NCBI GenBank assembly: GCA_026417655.1
Contig: JAOACS010000013.1
Span: 1-41,662, forward strand
Source of the DNA: Syntrophobacterales bacterium
GTDB lineage: Bacteria > Desulfobacterota > Syntrophobacteria > Syntrophobacterales > Thermodesulforhabdaceae
Direction of reading: 5' to 3'
Length of the DNA stretch: 41,662 bases
The notes beneath the pieces were generated by a model. That model did not search any database and was not told the origin of the DNA. It worked only from the letters and a program-made list of their open reading frames with translations. The position numbers were made by a program, and so were the translations under genes. Each line of letters starts with the position of its first letter. Position 1 is the stretch's first letter. This document shows, one piece after another, positions 18,055 through 26,670 of the stretch.

Positions 18055-20085
18055 ATGAACCAACAACAGGAACTTACACCTGGAACGGTTGTTGAATTCT
18101 ATCACGAGAAGAATATTTGCACAGGAGTTATACTTGGCACAAAGGGACAGCGATTGTTTGTGCTTTCGGATCAGAATAGAGAAATGAATATCTCACAGGG
18201 TAGAATTTTGGAAACGGTGGGTCCTACTTTGGATATAAGAGCAGACAGAGACAAACTTGTGGCTAGCCTTAGGGAGATAAGTGCTAAAAGAGAGGAACTT
18301 GCCGCAGAAATAGATATTGAGGACCTTTGGGGTCTTCTTGAGGAAGAAGGGGGAAGTTATTCCTTACGAGAGCTAGCAAGTTTTCTCTTTAACGACCTGG
18401 ATGTGCATCACCTCTCAGCGTTGGAAAGAGCCCTCCTCACCGATAAATTCTACTTTCAAAAAAAAGATGGTCTCCACATACCGCGTTCTAAAGAGGCTGT
18501 GGAACAGTTAAGAATTCAGGTAGAGCGAGAAGCCCTTAAGGAACGCACCCTTGAAGAAGGAAGCTCATGGCTTAGAGAGATATGGAAGACCCCTGGGGTT
18601 GTTTCTCAGGAACTATCATCTCAACAGCAGGATATTGTTGAGAAATTAAAGGATTTCGCCATAGCGGGAAATGAATCGGAACATTACGAATTCATAAAAG
18701 AACTATTTAAAAGGGCAGATCTAAATACCGATCCTTTGGTAGCCCTTCAGCTTCTTGTCAACATCGGTATATGGAAAGCCGATGAAAATATTCTTATTCG
18801 AAAATTTGAAATACCTCGTTATTTCTCGGAAAACCTTCTAGCCTACGCCGAAACTCTTGTAATGAAGACTCATCACGATCCCGTTGATGAAAAGCGAGAA
18901 GATCTTAGACACCTCTGGACGGTTTCAATAGATAGTGAAGAAACCAAAGACATAGACGATGCTATTTCCCTGGAGCGACTCGATCCTAACACCTTTCGAA
19001 TCGGTATACATATAACCGATGTGGCATCCTACGTCCCCCCCGGTGATCCTTTAGATATAGAGGCCCGATCCAGAATGACGTCCATCTATCTTCCCGATGA
19101 GAAAATTCCAATGCTTCCAACAATTATTTCGGAAAATCTATGTAGTCTTATAGCAAACGAAGACAAAAGGGCTATTTCGTTCCTACTTACGGTGGATCGT
19201 CAAGGTTCTGTAATGGAAACACAGATAAAACCGTCCTTTATTCGGGTCAAAGAAAGACTTTCCTATGAAGAAGTCACCAGAAGGATTCAAGGTGGAGATG
19301 AACATTTTAAAGTGCTTTACGAGATAACCTATGCCTTCAGAGAAGATCGTAAAAGTAGGGGAGCCATAGTTCTACATCTTCCCGAAGTCTATGCTACGGT
19401 AGATAGTGACGGCACTGTTCATATCAAAAAATATGATCGGGAAGAACAAAGTCAGGTCATAGTCTCAGAATGTATGATAGCTGCAAATACCTTAGCCGCG
19501 AAATTTTTTGCGGAACGAAATACTCCTGCCCTTTATCGAATCCAGGGAGAAACAAAGCAGGAAAATGATTCATACGGGGATGTGCACCCACTATTTACTC
19601 TTATGAGGCAGAGACGCCTATTTGCTAAAGCTGAACTCTCTACAACCCCTGAACGCCACTGTAGTCTAGGGGTGGAATGTTATTCAAGCATAACCTCTCC
19701 CATTCGTAGATACATGGATCTTGTACTGCAGCGTCAGCTTAGAGCATGTCTCATTGGCACTCTTCCCCCCTATTCCATCGAAGACCTTGAAGCAATTATA
19801 ACAGAGATGAACTCTACCTTACCCAAGGTGTTTCAGGTTACCAGACGTTGGAACCGTTATTGGATTCTTCGTTATATCGAGCAGGAGAACATCAAGAATA
19901 CAACCGCCCTCATACTGGACCATAACGATCGTAGTATTCATATAGTGCTTCCAGACTTCATGTTGGAGGCCTTTATACCAAAGAAATCAAACCGTTCCTT
20001 TGTTCTAGGGCAACTTGTTCCTGCCAAAATAGAAAGAGTAAAACCTCGCGAAGAGTCGATAATGATTGTCTTAAACACCAATTGA
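18055..20085 (+). CDS. RNase II family 3'-5' exoribonuclease (RNB domain)
   Basis: A 676-residue exoribonuclease that degrades single-stranded RNA from the 3' end. The RNB domain starts near residue 285. Its four metal-binding aspartates in SIDSEETKDIDDAISL (D293, D299, D301, D302) have exactly the spacing of E. coli RNase II D201/D207/D209/D210. Later RNB motifs follow (HITDVASYVPPGDPLDIEA, SIYLPDEKIPMLP, and SSITSPIRRYMDLVLQRQL). The N-terminal ~280 residues carry a short beta-rich segment (7-60) and helical wing-like regions. The C-terminus is short, with a weak S1-like strand pattern. The gene is 70 bases after amiC and 18 before the M20 gene; GAGGTG lies before the ATG. The paralogue, RNase II versus RNase R, is not settled, so no symbol is given. 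Confidence 0.93.
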   Translation: MNQQQELTPGTVVEFYHEKNICTGVILGTKGQRLFVLSDQNREMNISQGRILETVGPTLDIRADRDKLVASLREISAKREELAAEIDIEDLWGLLEEEGGSYSLRELASFLFNDLDVHHLSALERALLTDKFYFQKKDGLHIPRSKEAVEQLRIQVEREALKERTLEEGSSWLREIWKTPGVVSQELSSQQQDIVEKLKDFAIAGNESEHYEFIKELFKRADLNTDPLVALQLLVNIGIWKADENILIRKFEIPRYFSENLLAYAETLVMKTHHDPVDEKREDLRHLWTVSIDSEETKDIDDAISLERLDPNTFRIGIHITDVASYVPPGDPLDIEARSRMTSIYLPDEKIPMLPTIISENLCSLIANEDKRAISFLLTVDRQGSVMETQIKPSFIRVKERLSYEEVTRRIQGGDEHFKVLYEITYAFREDRKSRGAIVLHLPEVYATVDSDGTVHIKKYDREEQSQVIVSECMIAANTLAAKFFAERNTPALYRIQGETKQENDSYGDVHPLFTLMRQRRLFAKAELSTTPERHCSLGVECYSSITSPIRRYMDLVLQRQLRACLIGTLPPYSIEDLEAIITEMNSTLPKVFQVTRRWNRYWILRYIEQENIKNTTALILDHNDRSIHIVLPDFMLEAFIPKKSNRSFVLGQLVPAKIERVKPREESIMIVLNTN

Positions 20086-20090
20086 GCAGT

Positions 20091-20097
20091 GGAGGGG
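20091..20097 (+). promoter_or_regulatory. Ribosome binding site fixing the M20 gene start at 20104
   Basis: GGAGGGG lies 6 bases before the ATG at 20104. An in-frame GTG at 20089 overlaps this site and would bury it in coding sequence, so the ATG is preferred. Confidence 0.8.
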
Positions 20098-20103
20098 AAT
20101 ATT

Positions 20104-21483
20104 ATGGTCGATATGGAAGAGATGATTTCCTCAGCTGTTGATAGAAATCTATATAGGTTCTTAGAAGAGCTATGCGATTTTCTTCGCATCCCCAGCGTAA
20201 GCGCCCGATCTGAACATAGAGAGGATATGGTTAGGGCTTCAAGCTGGCTCAGAGACCAACTGGGCCGTTTGAATATAGAGACTCAAATATATACTGATTA
20301 TGGACATCCCCTAGTCTATGGTTCCTATTGTCCCTACGCGGATAAACCAACGATTCTTATCTATGGCCATTACGATGTTCAGCCAGAGGATCCTGTTGAG
20401 TTATGGGAAACTCCTCCCTTTGATCCGTCAATACGGGATGGTTCAATTTATGCTAGAGGAGCAACCGACGACAAGGGACAGCTTTTTACCTGGATTAAAG
20501 CCTTGGAAGTTCTTAGGGCTACCAGCGGAAGAATTCCTGTTAATGTGAAGATTCTGATAGAAGGTGAAGAGGAAATTGGAAGTCCTAATCTCCATCGTTT
20601 CTTGGTTGATTACAAAAAAAGAGTTTCTGCTAACGTTATAGTCATATCGGATGGATCTAAATATTCCCGAGATACCCCTGCTATTACCTATGGTTTAAGG
20701 GGGCTTTCTTACCTTGAGATTGAAGTTATTGGCCCCCAAAGGGATCTACACTCGGGAGTCTACGGGGGAATTGTAAAGAACCCCCTAAACGCCCTAGTAG
20801 AAATTCTTGCAAAACTTACAGATGAAAAGGGGCAAATTACTATCCCTGGTTTTTACGAAGACGTTGTTCCCCTCGAACCCTGGGAGCGTGAAGAAATGGA
20901 AAAATTGGCTTTGAAGGAAGATGAAGTAAGGGATCAACTGGGGGTGGATTCCCTTTTTGGAGAAGAGGGGTTTTCGGCTCTAGAACGTAAAACCGCCCGT
21001 CCCACCCTGGATATAAACGGCATTTGGGGAGGATACCAGGGAGAGGGTGCAAAAACGGTAATCCCATCAAAGGCAGGGGCTAAATTAAGCATGAGGCTTG
21101 TACCGAATCAGTCTCATCAGAAAATCGACAGACTCGCAAGCGACTTTATAAAAAGCCTCACTCCTCCAGGAGTGAAGGTTTATGTGAAACAGCTACACGG
21201 CACCGACCCCGTCATAGTTCCTCGAAATCTTAAGGAGATGGAAATAGCCATAAAGGCCATTAAAAAGGGTTTTGGGAAAGAGCCGGTTTTCATACGAGAA
21301 GGAGGCTCTATTCCTGTTGTTGTAAGTTTTTCTAGGCTATTAAATATTCAACCCATTTTATTACTTGGCTGGGGTAATCCAGATGATGGTCCCCATGGAC
21401 CTAACGAGCACTTCTCTATTGAAAATTTCAAAGGGGGTATTAAAACGGCTGCCTTCCTTTTGGAAGAATTAGGTAAGTCCTAG
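20104..21483 (+). CDS. M20 family metallopeptidase/dipeptidase
   Basis: A 459-residue cytosolic di-zinc hydrolase of the M20 family (dipeptidase/ArgE/DapE group). Metal ligands and catalytic residues are visible in order: YGHYDVQPEDP (His and the following Asp), ARGATDDKGQ (bridging Asp), EGEEEIGSPNL (catalytic Glu and metal Glu), VISDGS (Asp) and GPHGPNE near the C-terminus (His). The lid/dimerisation domain, with RDLHSGVYGGIVKNPL, lies between. The pattern matches the M20 dipeptidase subgroup that includes carnosinase-like enzymes, and length (about 450-470) agrees. The gene is 18 bases downstream of the exoribonuclease and probably co-transcribed. The exact peptide substrate is unknown. 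Confidence 0.93.
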   Translation: MVDMEEMISSAVDRNLYRFLEELCDFLRIPSVSARSEHREDMVRASSWLRDQLGRLNIETQIYTDYGHPLVYGSYCPYADKPTILIYGHYDVQPEDPVELWETPPFDPSIRDGSIYARGATDDKGQLFTWIKALEVLRATSGRIPVNVKILIEGEEEIGSPNLHRFLVDYKKRVSANVIVISDGSKYSRDTPAITYGLRGLSYLEIEVIGPQRDLHSGVYGGIVKNPLNALVEILAKLTDEKGQITIPGFYEDVVPLEPWEREEMEKLALKEDEVRDQLGVDSLFGEEGFSALERKTARPTLDINGIWGGYQGEGAKTVIPSKAGAKLSMRLVPNQSHQKIDRLASDFIKSLTPPGVKVYVKQLHGTDPVIVPRNLKEMEIAIKAIKKGFGKEPVFIREGGSIPVVVSFSRLLNIQPILLLGWGNPDDGPHGPNEHFSIENFKGGIKTAAFLLEELGKS

Positions 21484-21501
21484 AAGTGGATCTTACATAT
21501 A

Positions 21502-22017
21502 CTATTTTGGAGAGTCTATTAATCTGAACCAGCCTTTATCTTTCCCACAATTTGGACACATTTCGGGACAAATTCCATCCTCAATCCATCCACAATGGGT
21601 ACATAGATAATAGACGGTAGTCCGGTCAGAAATGAGGTGATCCAGCGCATACTTATAAAGTTTTGCATGCCTTTCCTCTACATTCCTTGAAGCCGTAAAC
21701 CACCAAATAGCTGCCTTATCCTCATCTTTCCACGCCTGTTTTAGCATCTCGGGATAAGCTAGCTCGCTTACAAACTTTTCGTTTTCAAAGGATCTTTTTA
21801 AATTTTCTTCTGTAGAGCCAACATGTTCAAGGAGTGAGAAATAATTCCTCGCATGAATCGCTTCCGCTTCAGCCACGGCTCTAAACAGTAAAGCGATTTG
21901 AGGATATCCCTCCTCTTCAGCCTTTTTTGCAAAACTGAGAAGACGAAAATGGGCCTTAATCTCCCCAATAAAAGCCTTCTCGACGTTTTTTCGAGTTTCC
22001 GTCATCAAAGCCCCCAT
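21502..22017 (-). CDS. Rubrerythrin
   Basis: Rubrerythrin is a cytosolic di-iron peroxidase that protects anaerobes from hydrogen peroxide. The 171-residue product has an N-terminal ferritin-like four-helix domain with two EIKAHFR/EAEAIHARNY-type metal-binding helices (about 18-60) and ASRNVEERHAKLYKYAL as the third (about 110-130). A C-terminal rubredoxin-like domain follows, with CTHC and CPNC knuckles (about 138-160). An extra cysteine precedes the second knuckle (CPEMCPNC). Length fits the family. It is only 6 bases downstream of panB and converges with the M20 gene on the other strand. An ATG four codons further in (MTETRKN) is an equally plausible start. Confidence 0.95.
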   Translation of the reverse strand: MGALMTETRKNVEKAFIGEIKAHFRLLSFAKKAEEEGYPQIALLFRAVAEAEAIHARNYFSLLEHVGSTEENLKRSFENEKFVSELAYPEMLKQAWKDEDKAAIWWFTASRNVEERHAKLYKYALDHLISDRTTVYYLCTHCGWIEDGICPEMCPNCGKDKGWFRLIDSPK

Positions 22018-22023
22018 GGATTA

Positions 22024-22848
22024 TCACAACTTTTTAAGCTCTTCCTCAGGCATAGTAAAACTATGTTCAGGACTTGGAAATATCCCCTCTTCTACTTCAT
22101 GTCTATATCGCCTTAGAGCTTCAAGCATTTTCCGTCCCAAGTGATCGTATTGTTTCACAAACCTTGGGACAAAGCGATCGAAGAGTCCAACCATATCATG
22201 AAGCACAAGCACCTGTCCATCGCAGTGTGGTCCAGCTCCAATACCTATCGTGGGAACAGACACTGCCTCAGTTATCCTCTCAGCGATAGGGGAAGGTATA
22301 GCCTCAAGGACAATACTGAAACAGCCAGCATCGACAAGAGCAAGAGCATCATCTATAAGCCTTTTTGCCGCTTCAGCGTTTCTCCCCTGAACCTTAAACC
22401 CTCCAAGTTGAGCAATACTTTGGGGCGTAAGGCCGATGTGTCCTTGAACAGGTATTCCAGCTTTAACTATGGCCCTTACCTGAGCCAACACGGAAACTCC
22501 TCCTTCAAGCTTCACCGCTTGAGCACGTCCTTCCTTGAGAAATCTTCCAGCATTTAGCACCGCCTGTTCTACACTGGCCTGATAGGACATAAAAGGCATA
22601 TCACCAATCACTAGGGCTCTAGAGGTACCCTTTGCCACTGCCCTTGTATGATGAAGCATCTCTTCCATTGTAACCGATAGAGTATCCTCATGCCCTAGCA
22701 TTACCATCGCAAGGGAATCACCGACCAACACCATATCAATACCACTACGATCAACCCAAACTGCGGTGGCATAATCGTAGGCTGTAACCATGGTAAGCTT
22801 TCTAACACCCTTAGCTGCTATAATATCTGGTACCGTTACTTTCCCCAT
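22024..22848 (-). CDS. panB: 3-methyl-2-oxobutanoate hydroxymethyltransferase PanB
   Basis: PanB transfers a hydroxymethyl group from 5,10-methylene-tetrahydrofolate to alpha-ketoisovalerate, giving ketopantoate, the first step of pantothenate (coenzyme A) synthesis. The 274-residue TIM-barrel protein shows VTAYDYATAVWVDRSGIDMVLVGDSLAMVMLGHEDTL with D44, and VIGDMPFMSYQ with D83, the two Mg2+-binding aspartates. It also has VQGHIGLTPQS and VLEAIPSPIAERI with the catalytic glutamate, then IGIGAGPHCDGQVLVLHDMVGL. Length matches the family. It follows panE by 3 bases; panC and panD are not in the window. Confidence 0.97.
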   Translation of the reverse strand: MGKVTVPDIIAAKGVRKLTMVTAYDYATAVWVDRSGIDMVLVGDSLAMVMLGHEDTLSVTMEEMLHHTRAVAKGTSRALVIGDMPFMSYQASVEQAVLNAGRFLKEGRAQAVKLEGGVSVLAQVRAIVKAGIPVQGHIGLTPQSIAQLGGFKVQGRNAEAAKRLIDDALALVDAGCFSIVLEAIPSPIAERITEAVSVPTIGIGAGPHCDGQVLVLHDMVGLFDRFVPRFVKQYDHLGRKMLEALRRYRHEVEEGIFPSPEHSFTMPEEELKKL

Positions 22849-22851
22849 CCT

Positions 22852-23799
22852 TTACGTCTCCATATAGCTAAGCTCAAGAGTTTTAACGAGGTTTGTAAGA
22901 GTCCAATTTATTGGCGTCTCAACCCCTAACTCCTCTCCAAGCTTAACTATTGCCCCATTTATAGCATCAATCTCAGTTCTATGTTTTCTGTCAACATCTT
23001 GCCCCATAGATGATCTGTTTCGCCCCGTGGCTACAGCTACCTTAAGCACATGTTCTTCAATGTCTTCTCGCAAAGGGATACCCAGTTTTGAAGCTACCTG
23101 GAGAGCTTCCTGAACAGCCTTCCTAGATACTTTCTTAGCTGGTTCGTAGCGATAAACCCCCTCATTTAGAATGCCAGTAATAGCCGTGATAGCGTTTATG
23201 CCCACATTTACAAGGAGCTTTTCCCATATAAGTTTCGTTACATCGTGACTTACATGGATCTCTAGACCAGCCCGAATAAATAGTGAGACCACAGTATTAA
23301 TGAGATCCATAGCATCACCTTCCCTATCGGACTTCCAAAGACCAACAAATGTTGGTCCAACCCCCCCATGGCGCACTATTCCAGGCTCTAGAAGAGTTGC
23401 GCCCTGAGCCGTAGTTCCCACAATGAGTCTTTCCGTTCCAAAGATGTCTCCTAGAATCTCAGCATTACCAAGTCCATTTTGAAGTGTTAGAATTATGGTG
23501 TCCTTTGTAATAGCCCGGCTTAAGACTGCCCGGCCTGCTGCTACCTTGGTAGCATAACTTTTCACGGCGAATAAAACCAGATCACACTCTTTACTCAACT
23601 GAGTTGGATCGGTGCATGTGCCTGCAGGGAAAAATCTCCTTTCTCGACCATCTAGTTCCTGTATAACAAGGCCGTGAAGGATAATTCTCTCCATAAGATC
23701 CGCTTTGAGATCACAGAAATAGACCTCTTCTCCAGCTTCGATGAACCGAGCTCCCAAAAAACCTCCTATAGCCCCTGTGCCTATAATGAGTATCCTCAT
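22852..23799 (-). CDS. panE: 2-dehydropantoate 2-reductase (ketopantoate reductase)
   Basis: PanE reduces ketopantoate to pantoate with NADPH, the step after PanB. The 315-residue product opens with the dinucleotide-binding motif IGTGAIGGFLGARFIEAG. The N-terminal Rossmann domain holds LVLFAVKSYAT and LTLQNGLGNAEIL, followed by VVGTTAQGA-like sequence. The C-terminal helical domain contains KLIWEKLLVNVGINAITAI, with the conserved lysine of the active site, and a late RKHRTEIDAINGAIVKLGEE block, both diagnostic of the ApbA/PanE family. It lies 69 bases after the ABC permease and 3 before panB, so two consecutive pathway steps are co-transcribed. Confidence 0.95.
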   Translation of the reverse strand: MRILIIGTGAIGGFLGARFIEAGEEVYFCDLKADLMERIILHGLVIQELDGRERRFFPAGTCTDPTQLSKECDLVLFAVKSYATKVAAGRAVLSRAITKDTIILTLQNGLGNAEILGDIFGTERLIVGTTAQGATLLEPGIVRHGGVGPTFVGLWKSDREGDAMDLINTVVSLFIRAGLEIHVSHDVTKLIWEKLLVNVGINAITAITGILNEGVYRYEPAKKVSRKAVQEALQVASKLGIPLREDIEEHVLKVAVATGRNRSSMGQDVDRKHRTEIDAINGAIVKLGEELGVETPINWTLTNLVKTLELSYMET

Positions 23800-23868
23800 A
23801 GGGTAATATACCCCCTAATGCTGGCTTTTTGTATCTCCCAAAAAGATCGGATACGTTTTTAGGATACT

Positions 23869-24603
23869 CTACTCCCGAGCCCTATCTACGCACCAGACTG
23901 CAATAACAAAACATATGATCCCAAGCACCAAAAGAACCCCATAGGAGAACAGAGCAGGACCATATCCAAAAAGGGCCTGACGGATAGCTATAGCAGCATG
24001 GGTAATAGGAAGATAAGAAAGAACCTCTTTAATTATAAGAGGCATCCGTTCGAGAGGAAAAAAGGTGCCGCCGAGAAACCCCATAGGAGTAATTACAAAA
24101 TTGACAAGAAGAGCTTGATCCGCATGCGATTTGACAACCATAGCAAGACATACTGCTAAGGAGGCGAAAAGGAAGGCATTTAGAATTAGAGCAAGCCAAA
24201 AATAGCCGTTATAGGAAAATCTGACCCCGAATAACCAACTCAAGATTATAATAATTAAGGCTCCCATTACCGCCCTTGTGATCCCAAAAAGGACCTCCCC
24301 TGTTACATAAGCTATGTGACGTATAGGAGCCGCCTGAAATTCTTCGAAGACTCTCCAATAAAACCTAGCTATGTTAATCTCTGCAGCAATACCAAACCCC
24401 TGCACCATACTGTTCATTGCCAGAAGCCCTGGGATCATGAAATTCATATAGGTTACCCCATCTACAGTGACACTCTCACCAATACCATATCCGAAGGCTA
24501 TCATGTAAAGGAGAGGCATAACCGACATGGAGGCCAACTGACGGAAGAACCTCTTCCTGAGAATCAATATCTCTCTATAATATATGGCCGTCCAACCCTT
24601 CAC
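23869..24603 (-). CDS. ABC-2 type exporter permease
   Basis: A 244-residue inner-membrane protein of the ABC-2 (NodJ/YadH-like) group, with about six hydrophobic segments. Motifs include the N-terminal YYREILILRKRFFRQLASMSVMPLLYMIAFG, GLLAMNSMVQGFGIAAEINIARFYWRVFEEFQAAPI (the family's central cytoplasmic loop), and MGFLGGTFFPLERMP. It works with the ATPase encoded just upstream. The start codon is GTG and shares one base with the ATPase stop (TAGTG), so translation is coupled. The transported substrate (drug, glycan or lipid) is not evident. Confidence 0.92.
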   Translation of the reverse strand: MKGWTAIYYREILILRKRFFRQLASMSVMPLLYMIAFGYGIGESVTVDGVTYMNFMIPGLLAMNSMVQGFGIAAEINIARFYWRVFEEFQAAPIRHIAYVTGEVLFGITRAVMGALIIIILSWLFGVRFSYNGYFWLALILNAFLFASLAVCLAMVVKSHADQALLVNFVITPMGFLGGTFFPLERMPLIIKEVLSYLPITHAAIAIRQALFGYGPALFSYGVLLVLGIICFVIAVWCVDRARE

Positions 24604-25460
24604 TACTGTACCTTCTTCCCGGTCATGGAGATAAAGACATCTTCAAGATTCACAGGTCTTACTGAAAAGGAACCAGGATACTGGATGGCTTGAGTCTTCG
24701 CCTCTTCCTGGGTTTTAAAGTAAAGAGTCTTCATGTGTTCTCCCTCTACAATGTCTAGAGCCCATCTACCAAGAGTTTCTATAAGTTCTTGAGGCTTTCC
24801 AACGGTCACAAGAGTCCCTTCGGCAAGAAAGGCAACCCGATCGGCGAGGAATTCTGCCTCCTCGATATAATGCGTTGTAAGAAAAATAGTCGTGCCATCC
24901 ATTTGAATTCTCTTGATCAACGCCCAAATCTTTCTGCGGATAGAGGGATCCAAACCAACAGTTGGCTCATCTAGAAAGAGAATCTTAGGCTCATGGAGAA
25001 GAGCTCGGGCGATCATTACTCGACGTTTCATTCCTCCAGAAAGCTCCTTAACTGGGCTTTTCGCTCGATCTAGAAGTCCTATGTAATCAAGGAGCATGAT
25101 GATGCGGTCTTTAATATAACCCTTTTCTAAATGGAAAAGTCGACCGTGGATATATAGATTTTGTTCCACCGTGAGCTCATTATCAAGATTCAAAGCCTGA
25201 GGAACATAACCACATTGACGCTTAGCATGTATAGAGTCCTTCTCTACATTAAAGCCGTTAACGTAGGCTGTTCCCGCTGAAGGTCTAGCAAGGCCGGTAA
25301 GGATTTTTATGGTTGTGGTTTTCCCAGAGCCATTTGGTCCCAGATAGGCAAAAAGTTCTCCACTATGAACCTGAAGACTCACACCTTTTAGAGCCTTTAT
25401 TCTACCGTAGTTCTTGCTAAGTTCTACGATGTCTATCGCAGGCCTTTCGTTAGCTATCAC
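24603..25460 (-). CDS. ABC transporter ATP-binding protein (exporter)
   Basis: A 285-residue ABC ATPase. It has Walker A LGPNGSGKTTTIKIL (about 38-52), a Q-loop in QCGYVPQALNLDNELTVEQN, the signature ELSGGMKRRVMIARALLHEP, Walker B ILFLDEPTVGLDPSIR and the H-loop TTHYIEEAEFLADR. The arrangement is that of the CcmA/DrrA/NodI exporters, whose partner is an ABC-2 permease, here the next gene. A C-terminal extension of about 70 residues ends RPVNLEDVFISMTGKKV, the usual tail of this group. The gene overlaps the HDOD gene upstream by 4 bases. Confidence 0.95.
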   Translation of the reverse strand: MIANERPAIDIVELSKNYGRIKALKGVSLQVHSGELFAYLGPNGSGKTTTIKILTGLARPSAGTAYVNGFNVEKDSIHAKRQCGYVPQALNLDNELTVEQNLYIHGRLFHLEKGYIKDRIIMLLDYIGLLDRAKSPVKELSGGMKRRVMIARALLHEPKILFLDEPTVGLDPSIRRKIWALIKRIQMDGTTIFLTTHYIEEAEFLADRVAFLAEGTLVTVGKPQELIETLGRWALDIVEGEHMKTLYFKTQEEAKTQAIQYPGSFSVRPVNLEDVFISMTGKKVQ

Positions 25461-26302
25461 GAAAAGATGTCCCCTGCCTCAACTTTAAGCATCTGCTGAC
25501 ACTCTTCAAGCATCCCATCCAGATCGTCAGGAAAAAAGCCTAGAGATATTGCACTAATGGTTTTAGAGAGATCGATTTCAGGTGTCCGGATCGGCCCTAT
25601 CTCAAGTTTATGGGATATAACATTAGCAAGATGAACAACATAACATATATTCGGATTTAAACGAGCTCGTCCCGGCCAGTGGTGATAACCTATAGCCTCC
25701 TCTATATCCTCCGAAAAGAGCCATTTTCTTGCTACAAGCTGCCCTACGTGAGCATGATTAAAGCCAAAGAGCTTAGTCTCTAGCGTTGTTGACTCTTCAC
25801 GTCCTCCTTCATAAAGTTCCTCTATAACTTGGCACATCTTATCGGGGACTCTGAGCTGAAGAACAATTTTTCCAATGTCATGAAGAAGTCCAGCTATGAA
25901 TACCTCTTCAGAAATTCTTACAAATTTTTTTGAGGCGATAAACCTGGAAATAAAACCAACCGCAACCGAATGTTCCCAGAGGAGCTTTTCCACTAGACCA
26001 AACACCTTAAACATTTCCCTTACCGCAGAGGCTATAACAAGCGACCTAAGGGTATTAAACCCTATAATCGCAGTTGCTTCACTTACGGTCTTAATCTTTC
26101 TTGCATGGGCATAAAAGGGGGAATTTGCGAGTTTAAGAATACGAGCAGCAAGAGAGGGATCTCGAAGTATAATACTTTCTATTTCTTTAGGGGTCGCATT
26201 GGGATCCGAAAGTTTTTGAAGGACAGCTTGAGATGTATAGGGAATGGTTGGTAGATCCCCCGTAAGCATAACAATCTTCTTAAGAAGGGTTGGAAGATTC
26301 AT
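25457..26302 (-). CDS. HDOD domain protein
   Basis: A 281-residue protein consisting almost entirely of an HDOD domain, a degenerate relative of HD phosphohydrolases found in signalling and regulatory proteins. The N-terminal LPTIPYTSQAVLQKLSDPNATPKEIESIILRDPSLAARILKLANSPFYAHARKI is diagnostic. ATAIIGFNTLRSLVIASA follows, then FIAGLLHDIGKIVL, which retains an HD pair. FNHAHVGQLVARKW and AIGYHHWP come later. HDOD proteins regulate motility, biofilm formation or other responses without known enzymatic activity. No receiver, GGDEF or EAL domain is attached. It overlaps the LapA-like gene and the ABC ATPase gene by 4 bases each, implying coupled translation within an operon of mixed functions. 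Confidence 0.92.
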   Translation of the reverse strand: MNLPTLLKKIVMLTGDLPTIPYTSQAVLQKLSDPNATPKEIESIILRDPSLAARILKLANSPFYAHARKIKTVSEATAIIGFNTLRSLVIASAVREMFKVFGLVEKLLWEHSVAVGFISRFIASKKFVRISEEVFIAGLLHDIGKIVLQLRVPDKMCQVIEELYEGGREESTTLETKLFGFNHAHVGQLVARKWLFSEDIEEAIGYHHWPGRARLNPNICYVVHLANVISHKLEIGPIRTPEIDLSKTISAISLGFFPDDLDGMLEECQQMLKVEAGDIFS

Positions 26303-26670
26303 TGAGTATTACCTCTGGAAACCCTATCATTTGATAGAGAGCTAGGTTGACCACTCTCCTCCATCTTTCCAATACCACTAGAGTCTACCGCATTTGATAA
26401 AGATAACTCCTTAAGAGAGTTCATGCATTGCTTGAGTTCTCTACGTTTCTTCCAGTAAAGCCTAAAAAACATCCACGACCCTATAATAAACCCTGCGAAA
26501 GCGGAAAATCCCATAATGTTTCCAACGGGATATGACCATCTAACCTCGGGGCGGAAATAAAGGTTTAGAGAAAAGGGTAGATCTATTGAAAGGGTCTGCC
26601 GATTTTGATACAAGGCGATCCCAAAAAAGGAAAGTAAAATAACCCACATAATAATTTTAAATGTTTTCAT
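26299..26670 (-). CDS. LapA-like (DUF1049) small membrane protein
   Basis: A 123-residue protein with two hydrophobic segments (about 5-21 and 50-72) flanking a short polar loop (NRQTLSIDLPFSLNLYFRPEVRW). A cytoplasmic basic stretch (WKKRRELKQCMNSLKEL) follows. This two-helix layout with NRQ-x-V/L-x-hydrophobic in the loop is the lipopolysaccharide assembly protein A (LapA/YciS, DUF1049) pattern. LapA works with LapB (YciM) in controlling LPS synthesis in E. coli, but no lapB is in this window. The C-terminal ~40 residues are Ser/Gly rich and unlikely to be structured. It overlaps both neighbours (HIT and HDOD genes) by 4 bases. The family call is moderate because these proteins are short. 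Confidence 0.75.
   Translation of the reverse strand: MKTFKIIMWVILLSFFGIALYQNRQTLSIDLPFSLNLYFRPEVRWSYPVGNIMGFSAFAGFIIGSWMFFRLYWKKRRELKQCMNSLKELSLSNAVDSSGIGKMEESGQPSSLSNDRVSRGNTQ

Noticed and set aside
25457-26302. HD-GYP cyclic-di-GMP phosphodiesterase
   Set aside because: No GYP motif. The N-terminal pattern is HDOD, which lacks the full metal-binding set.
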